From an uncultured Hungatella sp. (GTDB taxonomy: Bacteria > Bacillota > Clostridia > Lachnospirales > Lachnospiraceae), in the NCBI GenBank assembly GCA_910585435.1, contig CAJUEJ010000020.1:1-64000 (forward strand): a stretch of DNA of 64,000 nt, read 5' to 3'. The notes under the pieces are model-generated. The model was not told the DNA's origin. It saw nothing but the letters and a program-made list of their open reading frames with translations, and did not search any database. Shown piece by piece: positions 52,279 to 61,655 of the stretch. The position numbers and the translations under genes were made by a program. The stretch's first letter is position 1. Each line of letters begins with the position of its first letter.

Positions 52279-53302
52279 TGTCAAGCCGGAGGGGGACGCT
52301 CTGATCACCGATCCCAAGAGCAAGGCGGCCCTGGTCGTGGTATCCCTGGGAGCAGACAGAGCCTCCCAAATCTACAAATATTTAAACGAAGAGGACATCG
52401 AGGAGCTTACATACGAAGTGGCAAAGCTGGGGAAGACATCCAACACCCAGGTGGAAGGAACCCTGGATGAGTTCTACAAACTGTGTCTGACTCATAAGAT
52501 GATGACTGACGGCGGTCTGGACTATGCCAGGAACGTACTTGAGAAAGCCTTCGGCGAGTCCACTGCCAGGAACCTTCTGGAAAAGGTTTCAAAGACCTTG
52601 CAGTCAAAACCCTTTAACTTCTTTATGAAGGGGGATCCCAAAGCTCTGCTGTCCCTTTTGCAGAATGAGCGCCCTCAGGTTATCGCCCTGATTATGGCAT
52701 ACATGGAATCCCAGCAGGCGGCCCAGGTTCTGGAGCAGCTGCCGGAGGAGAAGAAGATCCAGGCCGTGGAGAGTATGGCCCGTATGGACCGTGTCTCTCC
52801 GGAAGCCATCGCCATCGTGGAAGAAGAGATGAAGAGGAAATTTGCCACCATCATTACCAGCGAGGACAATATGAGCCTTGGCGGCGTGGATTATGTGGCT
52901 GACATGATGAATCATGTGGACCGCAGCAGCGAGAGAAAGATTTTTGAGGAATTAGATAAGCGCAACCCGGAGTTGGCTCAAAGTATCAGGGAGAAGATGT
53001 TCGTGTTCGAGAACATTCTGGATATGGACGACAGGTCCGTACAGCGTTTCGTCCGGGACTGCGATACCAAAGATATTGTATATGCTCTGAAGAGCGCTTC
53101 CAAGGAGATGAAGGATATCTTCTTCAGAAATATGTCAAAACGTATGTCCGATTCCGTCCGGGCCGATTTGGAGATTACCACCAATGTCCGCCTGAAGGAT
53201 GTGGAGGAAGCCCAGCAGCGTATTGTTAATGTGATCCGTACGCTGGAAGAGCAGGGACAGGTAGTCATCAAGAAGGGAGGAGATGACGATATCATCCTCT
53301 AA
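52244..53302 (+). CDS. fliG: flagellar motor switch protein FliG
   Basis: 352 residues, full length. The N-terminal FliF-binding domain (about 20-120), the middle domain with EERPQ-like NERPQVIALIMAYM (near 140) and the C-terminal torque domain (FVFENILDMDDRSVQRFVRD near 250, carrying the charged residues that meet MotA) are all present. It forms the rotor ring. It starts inside the fliF end (35-bp overlap) with GGAGG upstream, and its end overlaps fliH by 20 bp. Confidence 0.95.
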   Translation: MAEPKELIESSSVKPEGDALITDPKSKAALVVVSLGADRASQIYKYLNEEDIEELTYEVAKLGKTSNTQVEGTLDEFYKLCLTHKMMTDGGLDYARNVLEKAFGESTARNLLEKVSKTLQSKPFNFFMKGDPKALLSLLQNERPQVIALIMAYMESQQAAQVLEQLPEEKKIQAVESMARMDRVSPEAIAIVEEEMKRKFATIITSEDNMSLGGVDYVADMMNHVDRSSERKIFEELDKRNPELAQSIREKMFVFENILDMDDRSVQRFVRDCDTKDIVYALKSASKEMKDIFFRNMSKRMSDSVRADLEITTNVRLKDVEEAQQRIVNVIRTLEEQGQVVIKKGGDDDIIL

Positions 53303-54215
53303 ACGAGTTATCAAACGAACAGCTATGCCGAGAGAGACGATGATAGAGCAGTATATCCCTCCGCTGGAAGATATATCTAACAGCAGGACACTGACCCAGA
53401 CGAAACCAGTATTTCCGCGCTATACGAAAGACGGAAAGAGGGCAGAGGCAGAACGCCCGCTTTTAGAGGATTTGGCCCGGGAACCAGAGGCTTTGGAACA
53501 GCCGGAAGGGGAGCCGGAGTGGCAGGAAGAGGAGGAGCCTCAGGAGCCGGAGGATTCGGCGGAGGCTCTGCTTGAGGCTGCCAGGGAGGAAGCCAGGCTG
53601 GAGGCGGAAAAGATTCTGGAGGAAGCCAGACAGCAGGCGGCAGATATTCTAGAGGCAGCCAGGACCCAGGCCAGAAGCGCCAGAGACCAGGCCAAAAGGT
53701 CCGGCTATCAGGCCGGCTATGAGGAAGGCCATCTGGAGGGAAGACAGACAGCAGAGGAAGAGGTCAGGAATCGGTTTCAGAATGATTTCCTGGAGTTTCA
53801 GGAGGATATGAAGCAGGCATTCCGGGCAGTGGACAGAGCCAAAGAAGAATGCGTCCACACCTATCTGGAGGAGCTGAAGGACTGCGCGGTGGCCATAGGC
53901 GAAAAGGTGATTCACATTAGCCTTAAGTCCAGTGGAGAGGTGATTAAGCAGATGATTGTCTCCGCCACCGAGAAGCTTAAGAAGACCGCATGGGTTAAGA
54001 TTTATATTGATAAATATGATTACGACATGATGATGAAGGCGGATGCAGATGTTCTTGAGGAGCTTTCCCACCTGTCAGACAACATTAAATTCATTGTCAT
54101 GGATAAGGAAGAGGACGGCAGCTGCATCATAGAGATGCCGGAAGAAATCATAGATATCAGTGTCAATACACAGATTGAGAACATAAGAGATATATTGGAG
54201 AATATCAGGATATAG
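53283..54215 (+). CDS. fliH: flagellar assembly protein FliH
   Basis: 310 residues. After a short polar start comes an acidic Glu/Pro-rich segment (about 65-100), then a long Ala/Glu/Arg coiled coil (about 100-180), then the FliH/HrpE C-terminal domain (about 190-305). FliH regulates the export ATPase FliI and tethers it to the switch. Its start overlaps the fliG end, behind GGGAGG. Family sequence is poorly conserved, so the call rests on layout plus position before fliI. Confidence 0.88.
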   Translation: MTISSSKRVIKRTAMPRETMIEQYIPPLEDISNSRTLTQTKPVFPRYTKDGKRAEAERPLLEDLAREPEALEQPEGEPEWQEEEEPQEPEDSAEALLEAAREEARLEAEKILEEARQQAADILEAARTQARSARDQAKRSGYQAGYEEGHLEGRQTAEEEVRNRFQNDFLEFQEDMKQAFRAVDRAKEECVHTYLEELKDCAVAIGEKVIHISLKSSGEVIKQMIVSATEKLKKTAWVKIYIDKYDYDMMMKADADVLEELSHLSDNIKFIVMDKEEDGSCIIEMPEEIIDISVNTQIENIRDILENIRI

Positions 54216-54225
54216 GAGTACTTAT

Positions 54226-55527
54226 ATGTATGATAAGATACCGCCTTTGATTGGGAAGTCAGAGACTATCAGCTATATCGGGAAAATTGAAAATGTAGTT
54301 GGGATGTCTATGGAGGCTTCCGGAGGCCGTGCCAGCATCGGCGACATCGTTATGATCTATAACGAGGAACAGAACCGTCAGATGCCGGCGGAGGTGGTGG
54401 GATTTAAGAATGAGCGGATTCAGCTTATGACCTATGAGCCTACCAGCGGTATCGCGTCAGGAAGCTTCGTGCGCAACACCAGGCGCAGGCTGAAGGTGCC
54501 GGTAGGAGATTTTCTCCGGGGCAGGATCATCAACGCTCTGGGAGAGCCTATGGACGGCGGGGAGCCTCTTCCCCACTCCAGGCATTATACGGTAAACAGC
54601 CCCTATATCAATCCCTTAAACCGCCCTCCCATCCGGGAGCGGCTGGAATTCGGCATCAAAGCCATCGACGGGCTGAACACCATCGGCAAAGGACAGAGAA
54701 TCGGTATCTTTGCCGGTTCTGGCGTGGGAAAAAGTACCCTGATGGGCATGATTGCCAAGAATGTAAAAACAGATATCAATGTGATTGCTCTGGTAGGAGA
54801 GCGTGGCCGTGAGGTTCTGGAGTTTATCGAGAAGGACCTGGGGGAAGAAGGTATGAGGCGTTCGGTTCTGGTGGTAGCCACCTCGGATCAGCCGGCTATG
54901 CTTCGCATGAAGTGCCCCCTGGTAGCCACTACCATTGCAGAGTATTTTAAGGATCAGGGCTATGATGTGCTGCTGATGATGGACTCCCTCACCAGATATG
55001 CCATGGCCCAGAGGGAGATCGGCCTGGCTATCGGAGAACCCCCTATAGCCAGAGGATATACTCCGTCCATCTACGCGGAATTCCCTAAGCTTCTGGAGCG
55101 AAGCGGGAATTTTGACCGGGGATCTATCACCGGTGTATATACAGTGCTGGTAGAGGGCGACGACACCAATGAACCTATCTCCGATACAGTGAGAGGTATC
55201 CTGGACGGCCACATCGTTCTCAGCAGGCAGTTAGCCAACGAGAACCATTTTCCGGCCATCGACATAGGAGCCAGCATCTCCAGGCTTATGGTGGAGGTGG
55301 TGTCAGAGGAGCATCAGAGGACAGCCTCCAGGCTGAGGAATATCCTGGGACTGTACCAGAAGAACGCGGATCTGATTTCCATCGGAGCCTACAAGCAGGG
55401 AACCAATGCTGCGCTGGATGAGGCGGTGGCAAAGATTGACCGCATCAACGGCTTTTTACAGCAGGGGATCAAGGAACGTTTTACCTACGAGGAGACGTTA
55501 AAAAAGATAGAAGAGATAACCGGTTGA
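54226..55527 (+). CDS. fliI: flagellar export ATPase FliI
   Basis: 433 residues. F1-beta-like ATPase: Walker A GIFAGSGVGKST near 162-173, Walker B VLLMMDSLTRYAMAQREIGLA near 248-268, and the FliI-type DTVRGILDGHIVLSR stretch. The C-terminal helical domain has TYEETL. It powers export of flagellar subunits with FliH and FliJ. ATG 54226 follows AGGAG. Confidence 0.95.
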   Translation: MYDKIPPLIGKSETISYIGKIENVVGMSMEASGGRASIGDIVMIYNEEQNRQMPAEVVGFKNERIQLMTYEPTSGIASGSFVRNTRRRLKVPVGDFLRGRIINALGEPMDGGEPLPHSRHYTVNSPYINPLNRPPIRERLEFGIKAIDGLNTIGKGQRIGIFAGSGVGKSTLMGMIAKNVKTDINVIALVGERGREVLEFIEKDLGEEGMRRSVLVVATSDQPAMLRMKCPLVATTIAEYFKDQGYDVLLMMDSLTRYAMAQREIGLAIGEPPIARGYTPSIYAEFPKLLERSGNFDRGSITGVYTVLVEGDDTNEPISDTVRGILDGHIVLSRQLANENHFPAIDIGASISRLMVEVVSEEHQRTASRLRNILGLYQKNADLISIGAYKQGTNAALDEAVAKIDRINGFLQQGIKERFTYEETLKKIEEITG

Positions 55528-55545
55528 TTCGGAGGAACATGAGAA

Positions 55546-56004
55546 GTGAAAAAGTTCGAATACAGACTGGACACAGTGCTGGACTATAAGACCCAGGTGC
55601 TGGATAACCTAAAGACAGAGCATGCGGTGATTGTGCAGAAGGTCAACAGAAAGCAGGAAGAGATCCAGGGGCTGAACCGGAAGCTGGCTGGCTATGAGGA
55701 TGATTTCAACAAGGCCAAGGAGCAGGGGGTCAGCATCGGAGACTGCAGGCTGTACAGCATGTGCATCGTCCGGATGGAAGAGATCATCGACCAGGAGAAG
55801 GGCAGGCTGAAGGTCTTAAAAAAGCAGGAGAATGAGAAGAAGCAGGAGGTCATCACAGCCAAGGTGGATACCTCCAAGTTCGAGAAGCTGAAGGAAAAGA
55901 AGCTGCAGGAGTATCAGAAAGCAGTGATGAAGGCGGATGAGACATTTGTGGAGGAGTTTGTCTCCAACACATCCATCAAGGCCAGACACCAGCACAGAGG
56001 TTAA
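55546..56004 (+). CDS. fliJ: flagellar export chaperone/stalk protein FliJ
   Basis: 152 residues, almost all charged alpha-helix forming an antiparallel coiled coil (beginning FEYRLDTVLDYKTQVLDNLK). FliJ is the central stalk of the FliI ring. The start is GTG 55546, ten bases after GGAGG; the nearby ATG at 55539 is out of frame. The call rests on the N-terminal FxYRLxxVLxxK pattern and its place after fliI. Confidence 0.9.
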   Translation: MKKFEYRLDTVLDYKTQVLDNLKTEHAVIVQKVNRKQEEIQGLNRKLAGYEDDFNKAKEQGVSIGDCRLYSMCIVRMEEIIDQEKGRLKVLKKQENEKKQEVITAKVDTSKFEKLKEKKLQEYQKAVMKADETFVEEFVSNTSIKARHQHRG

Positions 56005-56067
56005 AGTGGTAATCTCAGCGAAAGCTGTTGATTATAAATAAATATAGAAACAGAAAGGAGGCGTATC

Positions 56068-57297
56068 ATGACAGCAGGAAAGGTACAGCCGTCTGTCCAG
56101 GTTAAGATTGACGGGGCAAAGCGCATGGCTTCAGAGCAGTCTTCTGTCCAGAGAGATGATTTTACAAAGCTTCTCCAGGCAAAGAAGGACGGCACATCCC
56201 AGACAGGGAAGACGGATACCGGGAAAAAGCCTGACAAGGCTGACGGGACGGCAGCAGATGCCGCAGGAAAGACTGAGGATGTATCAAAGGACAGCCAGCC
56301 GGAGAAAGTGACTTCCCAGGATGAGGGGACGGAAGAAAACTCTGTTTCCCAGGAAGCATTGCAGCAGGCAGCTATGCAGCAGGCAGCAGCCCAGATGCTG
56401 ATGCAGTCTGATGAGCCGGTGGAAGAGGTTGTGGAGACAGCTCCCCAGATGGCAGAGGTAAGCAGCACGGCAGCTGTAAGCGCGGAGGCGGTTCCTGAGA
56501 CAGTTCCGGAGGCAGCAGTTCAGACAGAGGCAGCGGCCCAGGTACAGCCTAAGGAGGCGGAGCCTGTGAAGATTGCAGAGCATAAGGAAGGACAGCAGAC
56601 CCCGGAGGCAGCGGCACAAAAGCCGGTGCAGGAGACAGAGACCCAGAAGGTTACCAGGACAGAGGAACGGTCCGACAGCGGCAGGCAGACAGAGGCAAAG
56701 GCAGAACCGAAGGCCCAGGTTCCCGCGGCAGAATCCCATGATAAAAAGATTGGCAGGGATACTGACAGCCGGTCTGACAATCAGAATCAGGATACGGTCT
56801 ACACCACGGAGGTTCACACATCCCAGGAGGTGCGGGAGATGCCGTCCATGAATCAGAGGACACAGCAGATTCCTCTAAAGACCACCCCGGAGCAGCTTCC
56901 CCAGGATTTGGGAAAGACCCTGGCGTCAAGAACCCTGGAGGCAGGCAGAACCCTGACGGTGGAACTGGAGCCGGCAAATCTTGGAAAGCTTACTATCAGA
57001 CTGGTGTATGAGGGAGACAGGGCTTCGCTGTCCATCATGGCATCCAATCCCAGGACGCTGGATATGCTGAGCCAGAAGGCATCGGAGATAGCAGCGATTC
57101 TGGAGGAGAAGACAGGGCAGGAGACCATCATCTACACACAGCCGGCCCAGCAGGGCAGTGAGCAGTATGACGAGCAGCAGAACCAGAACCGCAGCAAGGA
57201 ACAGGGAGAACCTGAGGAACAAAAAAATCAGGGACATGGGGAAGATACCCATCAGGCAGAATCTTTCGCACAGCAGCTTCGGCTGGGACTTGTGTGA
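56068..57297 (+). CDS. fliK: flagellar hook-length control protein FliK
   Basis: 409 residues. The first 270 residues are low-complexity (Ala, Gln, Glu, Thr, Lys), the flexible ruler. The C-terminal Flg_hook domain (about 285-370) carries LTVELEPANLGKLTIRLVYE, then LSIMASNPRTLDMLS. A Gln/Asn/Glu-rich tail follows. It measures the hook and switches export specificity. ATG 56068 follows AAAGGAGG. Length varies freely in this family, so the large repeat-like part is not a defect. Confidence 0.92.
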   Translation: MTAGKVQPSVQVKIDGAKRMASEQSSVQRDDFTKLLQAKKDGTSQTGKTDTGKKPDKADGTAADAAGKTEDVSKDSQPEKVTSQDEGTEENSVSQEALQQAAMQQAAAQMLMQSDEPVEEVVETAPQMAEVSSTAAVSAEAVPETVPEAAVQTEAAAQVQPKEAEPVKIAEHKEGQQTPEAAAQKPVQETETQKVTRTEERSDSGRQTEAKAEPKAQVPAAESHDKKIGRDTDSRSDNQNQDTVYTTEVHTSQEVREMPSMNQRTQQIPLKTTPEQLPQDLGKTLASRTLEAGRTLTVELEPANLGKLTIRLVYEGDRASLSIMASNPRTLDMLSQKASEIAAILEEKTGQETIIYTQPAQQGSEQYDEQQNQNRSKEQGEPEEQKNQGHGEDTHQAESFAQQLRLGLV

Positions 57298-57321
57298 AAA
57301 AAGAAAAGGAAGTGAAGAACT

Positions 57322-57897
57322 ATGGCAGATACGATTAATTCGGTCAGCGGAACAAGTAAACCGTATGAGAAGACATATTATACGGCTACATCCAATGACA
57401 AAAACACCTTAAGCGTTACTGATTTTTTCCAGCTTTTGGCAACACAGCTTCAGTATCAGGATCCCACAAGCCCCATGGACAACAGTGAGCTGATGAACCA
57501 GATGACCCAGATGGCGATGATGCAGTCCATGACTTCCATGACAGAAGCGATTGATGCATCCACAGCTACCAGCGCCCAGACATACGCAGGAAGTTTGGTA
57601 GGCCAGGAAGTGACTGTGGCGGTAGTGAAAGAAAATTCCTATGGACAGGAAGAGCCAACCGGTGTAAAATATGCTAGAGTGGAGTATGTCAACTTTACGA
57701 AAGGTGAACCGGTATTTAAGGTAGAGGGCGATGATAAGGAGCATCCTTTATCTCATCTGGTAGGAGTGGGGAAGGTTCCGGATCCGTATAATAAGGAGGT
57801 TGATAATGAGCAGGAAGGGCCTGGAGGCGACAGCGAAGGCTCCGGCGACAACGGCGAAGAGGGACCTGGAGGTGCAGAAGGGCCAGGTACAGTTTAA
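57322..57897 (+). CDS. flgD: flagellar hook assembly (capping) protein FlgD
   Basis: 191 residues. The N-terminal FlgD region is clear (LSVTDFFQLLATQLQYQDPT near 34-53, PMDNSELMNQMTQMAMMQSM). The following beta domain is short and lacks most of the usual FlgD Tudor/Ig-like fold. The last 35 residues are Glu/Gly/Pro-rich and acidic (EQEGPGGDSEGSGDNGEEG). It caps the growing hook. The acidic tail is unusual. Confidence 0.9.
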   Translation: MADTINSVSGTSKPYEKTYYTATSNDKNTLSVTDFFQLLATQLQYQDPTSPMDNSELMNQMTQMAMMQSMTSMTEAIDASTATSAQTYAGSLVGQEVTVAVVKENSYGQEEPTGVKYARVEYVNFTKGEPVFKVEGDDKEHPLSHLVGVGKVPDPYNKEVDNEQEGPGGDSEGSGDNGEEGPGGAEGPGTV

Positions 57898-57974
57898 GGA
57901 GTAACGGTAGTGAAAAGTAATTTGATGTAAGGCAATAAGCCACAGGAAGAGCAATGGCTTTTGGAGGAACGAGT

Positions 57975-58352
57975 ATGGATGTGAATGGAATTGGCCGTAT
58001 AGACAACGGCAGACAGGGCATCCCCGGCCAGAATACGAAAACGCCTGGAGTGGGGGAGAGTCAGGATTTCTATCAGATGCTCCAACAAAGGGTGAAGGTA
58101 GGCCTGAATTTTTCCAAACACGCCACAAAGCGTCTGAATGAGCGGGGAATTGCCGTTGATAATCAATTAATGAGTAATCTGGAACATGCGGTGGAGGATG
58201 CCAGGAAGAAAGGCGCCAGAGATGTGGCTATTATCGGGGCACAGGGGATTTTTATTGTGAATGTACCCAATAACACGGTAGTTACCACCATGTCCCAGAG
58301 TGATATGAAAGAACGAGTATTTACTAATATTGACAGTGCCGTTATTATGTAG
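57975..58352 (+). CDS. conserved flagellar operon protein (TIGR02530 type)
   Basis: 125 residues. The conserved centre is VGLNFSKHATKRLNERGI, then NQLMSNLEHAVEDARKKGARD and a C-terminal IFIVNVPNNTVVTTM. This small protein sits between flgD and flgE in many Firmicutes operons; its role is unknown but probably hook-related. ATG 57975 follows GGAGG at 57963-57967 with ideal spacing. An ATG at 57954 would add seven residues. Confidence 0.8.
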   Translation: MDVNGIGRIDNGRQGIPGQNTKTPGVGESQDFYQMLQQRVKVGLNFSKHATKRLNERGIAVDNQLMSNLEHAVEDARKKGARDVAIIGAQGIFIVNVPNNTVVTTMSQSDMKERVFTNIDSAVIM

Positions 58353-58429
58353 CAGGACCTCGTGGAGGATGCTTAATCCGCCTGTCGGATGGGCAGGCGG
58401 AAAGACGGCAGCAGAAAGGAAAGCAGATT

Positions 58430-59395
58430 ATGTTAAGAGCAATGGACTCAGCAGTGGCGGGCCTTCGCGCCCACCAGAACAAGATGGACGTAGTAGGCCA
58501 TAATATCGCAAACGTAAATACAGATGGTTTTAAAGCCCAGACATATACATTTAAGGAGGCTATGTATCAGACTTCTACAGCCTCTACTGGAAATAATGGT
58601 ACTGCTGGTGGTGTGAATGCAGCTCAGTATGGTTATGGTACTCTGATGGGAACCATCGGAATGGATATGACAGCCAGTACACCAACTTATAGGGGTGGAT
58701 TTAACGCATCTATAGATGGAGAAGGTTTTTTCTTGGTTATGACAACGGCGGTAAAAGATGGAATAGATACAACAGATCCAGATGCCCTTAAAGCAGCAAG
58801 TTTTTATTATACAAGAGTTGGGCAATTTAGTGTGGATAGTTCAGGATACGTTGTTGATGGTAATGGTAACTTTGTATATGGATATCAACCATCTGACCCA
58901 ATAACTGGTAAAGTTGAAACTGATAAGCTAAATAAATTAGTTCCATTGCGTGCACCATCAAAATTACCAGATACTGGAACTATAAAGGATGTAGCGTTTG
59001 ATTATGATCCCCAAAATACAGATGTAGAAAAGCTTGGAAATATTCAAATAGATAACACAGGTAAAATATCAGCGTCAATTGAAATAGGGGAGAAATCTCA
59101 AACTATTTATTTAGGAACCATAGGTATTGCGACTTTCCAGAACCCAAATGGTTTGGCAAAAGTAGGTAATAACTATTATGTTACTAATGCAGGAGATAAT
59201 ACTGGAGCGATGGGCGCATCAATTCCAGGCGGTTTAACCTCAACCTTAATGCCCGGCTACATCGAAGCCTCCAACGTAGACTTGGCAAAGGAATTTGCCG
59301 ATATGATTACCACCCACAGAGGTTTCCAGGCCAATTCGAAGATGATCACCGTATCCGACGAGATGCTGTCTGACCTGGTAGCTATGAAGCGGTAA
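58430..59395 (+). CDS. flgE: flagellar hook protein FlgE
   Basis: 321 residues. The N-terminal D0 signature is MLRAMDSAVAGLRAHQNKMD, then GHNIANVNTDGFKAQTYTF. The C-terminal D0 helix includes EASNVDLAKEFADMITTHRG, then FQANSKMITVSDEMLSDLVAMKR. The middle (about residues 85-260) is coded by distinctly A/T-rich DNA (about 32-38 percent G+C by hand count of 60-base lines, against about 47-60 percent at the ends). The codon choices there also differ, as if a surface domain had been replaced. FlgG-type rod proteins share these ends, but position after flgD supports FlgE. Confidence 0.88.
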   Translation: MLRAMDSAVAGLRAHQNKMDVVGHNIANVNTDGFKAQTYTFKEAMYQTSTASTGNNGTAGGVNAAQYGYGTLMGTIGMDMTASTPTYRGGFNASIDGEGFFLVMTTAVKDGIDTTDPDALKAASFYYTRVGQFSVDSSGYVVDGNGNFVYGYQPSDPITGKVETDKLNKLVPLRAPSKLPDTGTIKDVAFDYDPQNTDVEKLGNIQIDNTGKISASIEIGEKSQTIYLGTIGIATFQNPNGLAKVGNNYYVTNAGDNTGAMGASIPGGLTSTLMPGYIEASNVDLAKEFADMITTHRGFQANSKMITVSDEMLSDLVAMKR

Positions 59396-59581
59396 TTAAA
59401 TTAAGAACAGGAATATAGGGAACAGACCATGAGATGGTGGAAAAACGACAACCAGAAGATGGCTGACAGAAGAAGAAAAGTCCGTATGGAGCGGATATCC
59501 GGCGAGAGGAGGAGGGAGCAGTATGGGCTCTCCTCCGGCCTGGATGGAACAGAGGAAAAGCTGAAAGAAGGGGCAAGAGGC

Positions 59582-59788
59582 ATGATCAAGGTAACGCGGC
59601 TGAATGACGAGATACTGTATCTGAATATTTTTCAGATTGAAAGTATCGAGTCCATACCCGAGACAAAGATAAAGATGATGAACGGTTACTATTATCTGGT
59701 AAAGGATTCGGAAGATTCCATTTTAGAGCAGATGAAAGGATTTTTCAGAAGCTGTTTTGTCTCGGAGGACAAAGGAAAAGACCAGTAA
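59582..59788 (+). CDS. flbD: flagellar protein FlbD
   Basis: 68 residues: MIKVTRLNDEILYLNIFQIE, then SIESIPETKIKMMNGYYYLVKDS, which is the FlbD pattern. The protein normally lies before motA, as here; function unclear. ATG 59582 is the usual family start, with AGAAGGGG about ten bases upstream. The frame is open in phase back to ATG 59429, which would add 51 basic residues (MRWWKNDNQK...). The 186-bp gap would be odd in this tight operon, so the extension could be real. Confidence 0.8.
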   Translation: MIKVTRLNDEILYLNIFQIESIESIPETKIKMMNGYYYLVKDSEDSILEQMKGFFRSCFVSEDKGKDQ

Positions 59789-59841
59789 ATGTCCCAATGA
59801 TATTTTCAGGCAGTAGGAGCAGGAATTAGGAGGATAAAACA

Positions 59842-60660
59842 ATGGATTTGACAACGCTTATCGGCGTCATAATGGCCCTGGGACTGATCGTATGGGGAAT
59901 TGGAGTAGATAAGCTGGGCAACTTTGTTGATTTGCAGAGCCTTGCGATCGTATTTGGAGGTGCCGTAGCAGCAACGATAGCCAGCTATCCTTTCCGCATC
60001 CTGAAGGATATACCGAAGCATATAGCGGTATGTTTCCGGGGAGGTAAATATAACATTCCCAAATTAGTAGACCAGTTGGTAGACTTAGCCATGCTTGCCA
60101 GACAAAGCGGACTTCTGGCCCTGGAGGAGAAAGCCGCGGAGATAAAGGACCCATTCTTTAAACAGAGTGTCCTGATGATCGTGGACGCCAATGATCCGGA
60201 CAAGGTCAGGGAGATGCTGGAAAAAGAGATGGACGACATGATGGCAAGACACGATGAGGCGGCGGGAATCTATGAGAAGATGTCCGCCTATGCGCCTGCT
60301 TTCGGTATGATTGGTACTCTGGTAGGTCTGATTAACATGTTGAAGGGCATGGACCTGGGCGACGGCGGCGGAGCCAGCAGCCTGGGCCAGGATATGTCTG
60401 TGGCTTTGATCACAACCTTCTACGGAAGCGGATTTGCCAATATTTTCTTCCAGCCTATTGCCAAGAAGCTGAGAATCCGCCAGGCCGAGGAGGAGCTTTT
60501 CTGTACCACCATTGTAGAGGGAGTCATGGGAATCCAGGCAGGAGAGAATCCTCAGTTTCTCCGTGAGCATCTGATTTCCTGTATGAAACAGTCCCAGAAG
60601 AAGAAGCTTTTGTTAAAGGCAGGTAACGGCGGCGGCGCTGCCGGCGGAGGTGAAGGCTGA
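59842..60660 (+). CDS. motA: flagellar motor stator protein MotA
   Basis: 272 residues with four membrane helices. Family blocks: AIVFGGAVAATIASYPF near 34-50, DPDKVREMLEKEMDDMMARHDEAAGIYEKMSAYAPAFGMIGTLVGLINML near 115-165 (cytoplasmic loop with charged residues and the conserved Pro), and GSGFANIFFQPIAKKLR. It forms the proton channel with MotB. The stop and the motB ATG share one base (TGATG). Confidence 0.95.
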   Translation: MDLTTLIGVIMALGLIVWGIGVDKLGNFVDLQSLAIVFGGAVAATIASYPFRILKDIPKHIAVCFRGGKYNIPKLVDQLVDLAMLARQSGLLALEEKAAEIKDPFFKQSVLMIVDANDPDKVREMLEKEMDDMMARHDEAAGIYEKMSAYAPAFGMIGTLVGLINMLKGMDLGDGGGASSLGQDMSVALITTFYGSGFANIFFQPIAKKLRIRQAEEELFCTTIVEGVMGIQAGENPQFLREHLISCMKQSQKKKLLLKAGNGGGAAGGGEG

Positions 60661-61610
60661 TGGGCAGAAGAAAAAAAGGCGGAGGCGGAGGCGAAGACTG
60701 CGGAAGCTGGATGGACACCTATGGCGACATGGTGACCCTTCTTTTGTGCTTTTTTGTTATGTTGTATTCCATGTCCAACTTAGACCAGCAGAAGTGGGAG
60801 GTATTCGTAAAAAGTATCTTCCCCAACTCCGATGACCTGGAACAGGTTGCTATCAATGAGAATATTGCCGAAGGCGAATTTGATGTGTCAGGCCAGCTGG
60901 AAGTGGAGGAGGAGCCTGAGGCAGACGCAGAACTGGAGGATCTGTATCTGGTTCTGGTAAAAAAACTGAATGAAAGCGGCATAGAAGGCGTATCAGTGTC
61001 TCAGGGAGAAGGATATACCTTTGTTGCGTTTGAAAACCAGGCATTTTTTAACGGCGACAGTTCCGTATTGACCGATGAGGCCATTAAGACTCTGGACATA
61101 TTCAGCGAGATTATAGCTCCGGAGGCGGACAGAATTTCCCAGATTGAAATCATGGGCCATACAGCGCAGGCGAGGCCGGATCAGCCTAACAATGTGAGAA
61201 CGGACCGTCTGCTTTCCGCCATGCGTTCGGCGGAGGTGGCCGCTTATATACAGGGCAAGAATATAATCGACCCAAGTAAATTAGTAGGAATCAGTTACGG
61301 ACAGTTCCGTCCGGTGGCTTCTTCGGAAACCAGCGAAGGCAGGGCGAAGAACCGGCGTGTGGAATTCCTGATTGTTGACGCAGGAGCGGACATTAAGTCC
61401 ATGAATGATTATTATGACGAGTATTACAACCGTCTGGAGGAAGGCTCCGTTGTAGTTACGGATGGAGTTACCGGGGAGATACCGGAAGGATTTTCTCCGG
61501 TAGAAGGCGGAAACATGGAGGGGGAGGCCAGCATGCTTGACCCGACAGCGGTGAATGATGCCGATGCACAGGGAACGGTTACGGACCCGGCGGCAAATCC
61601 ATCGGAGTAA
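60660..61610 (+). CDS. motB: flagellar motor stator protein MotB
   Basis: 316 residues. The short basic Gly-rich start leads to the single helix with plug Asp (MDTYGDMVTLLLCFFVMLYSMS, about 18-39). After a linker comes the OmpA-like peptidoglycan-binding domain (about 130-245: FENQAFFNGDSSVLTDEA; IEIMGHTA; GRAKNRRVEF). An acidic tail of about 60 residues is longer than usual. It anchors the stator to the wall. Confidence 0.94.
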   Translation: MGRRKKGGGGGEDCGSWMDTYGDMVTLLLCFFVMLYSMSNLDQQKWEVFVKSIFPNSDDLEQVAINENIAEGEFDVSGQLEVEEEPEADAELEDLYLVLVKKLNESGIEGVSVSQGEGYTFVAFENQAFFNGDSSVLTDEAIKTLDIFSEIIAPEADRISQIEIMGHTAQARPDQPNNVRTDRLLSAMRSAEVAAYIQGKNIIDPSKLVGISYGQFRPVASSETSEGRAKNRRVEFLIVDAGADIKSMNDYYDEYYNRLEEGSVVVTDGVTGEIPEGFSPVEGGNMEGEASMLDPTAVNDADAQGTVTDPAANPSE

Positions 61611-61655
61611 AACGCAGGCACAGAGTAACAATTTGAGAAAAGGTGGCTTTTACAG

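Noticed and set aside
53649..54071. Antisense frame in fliH
   Set aside because: Shadow of the coiled-coil coding region with no independent support.
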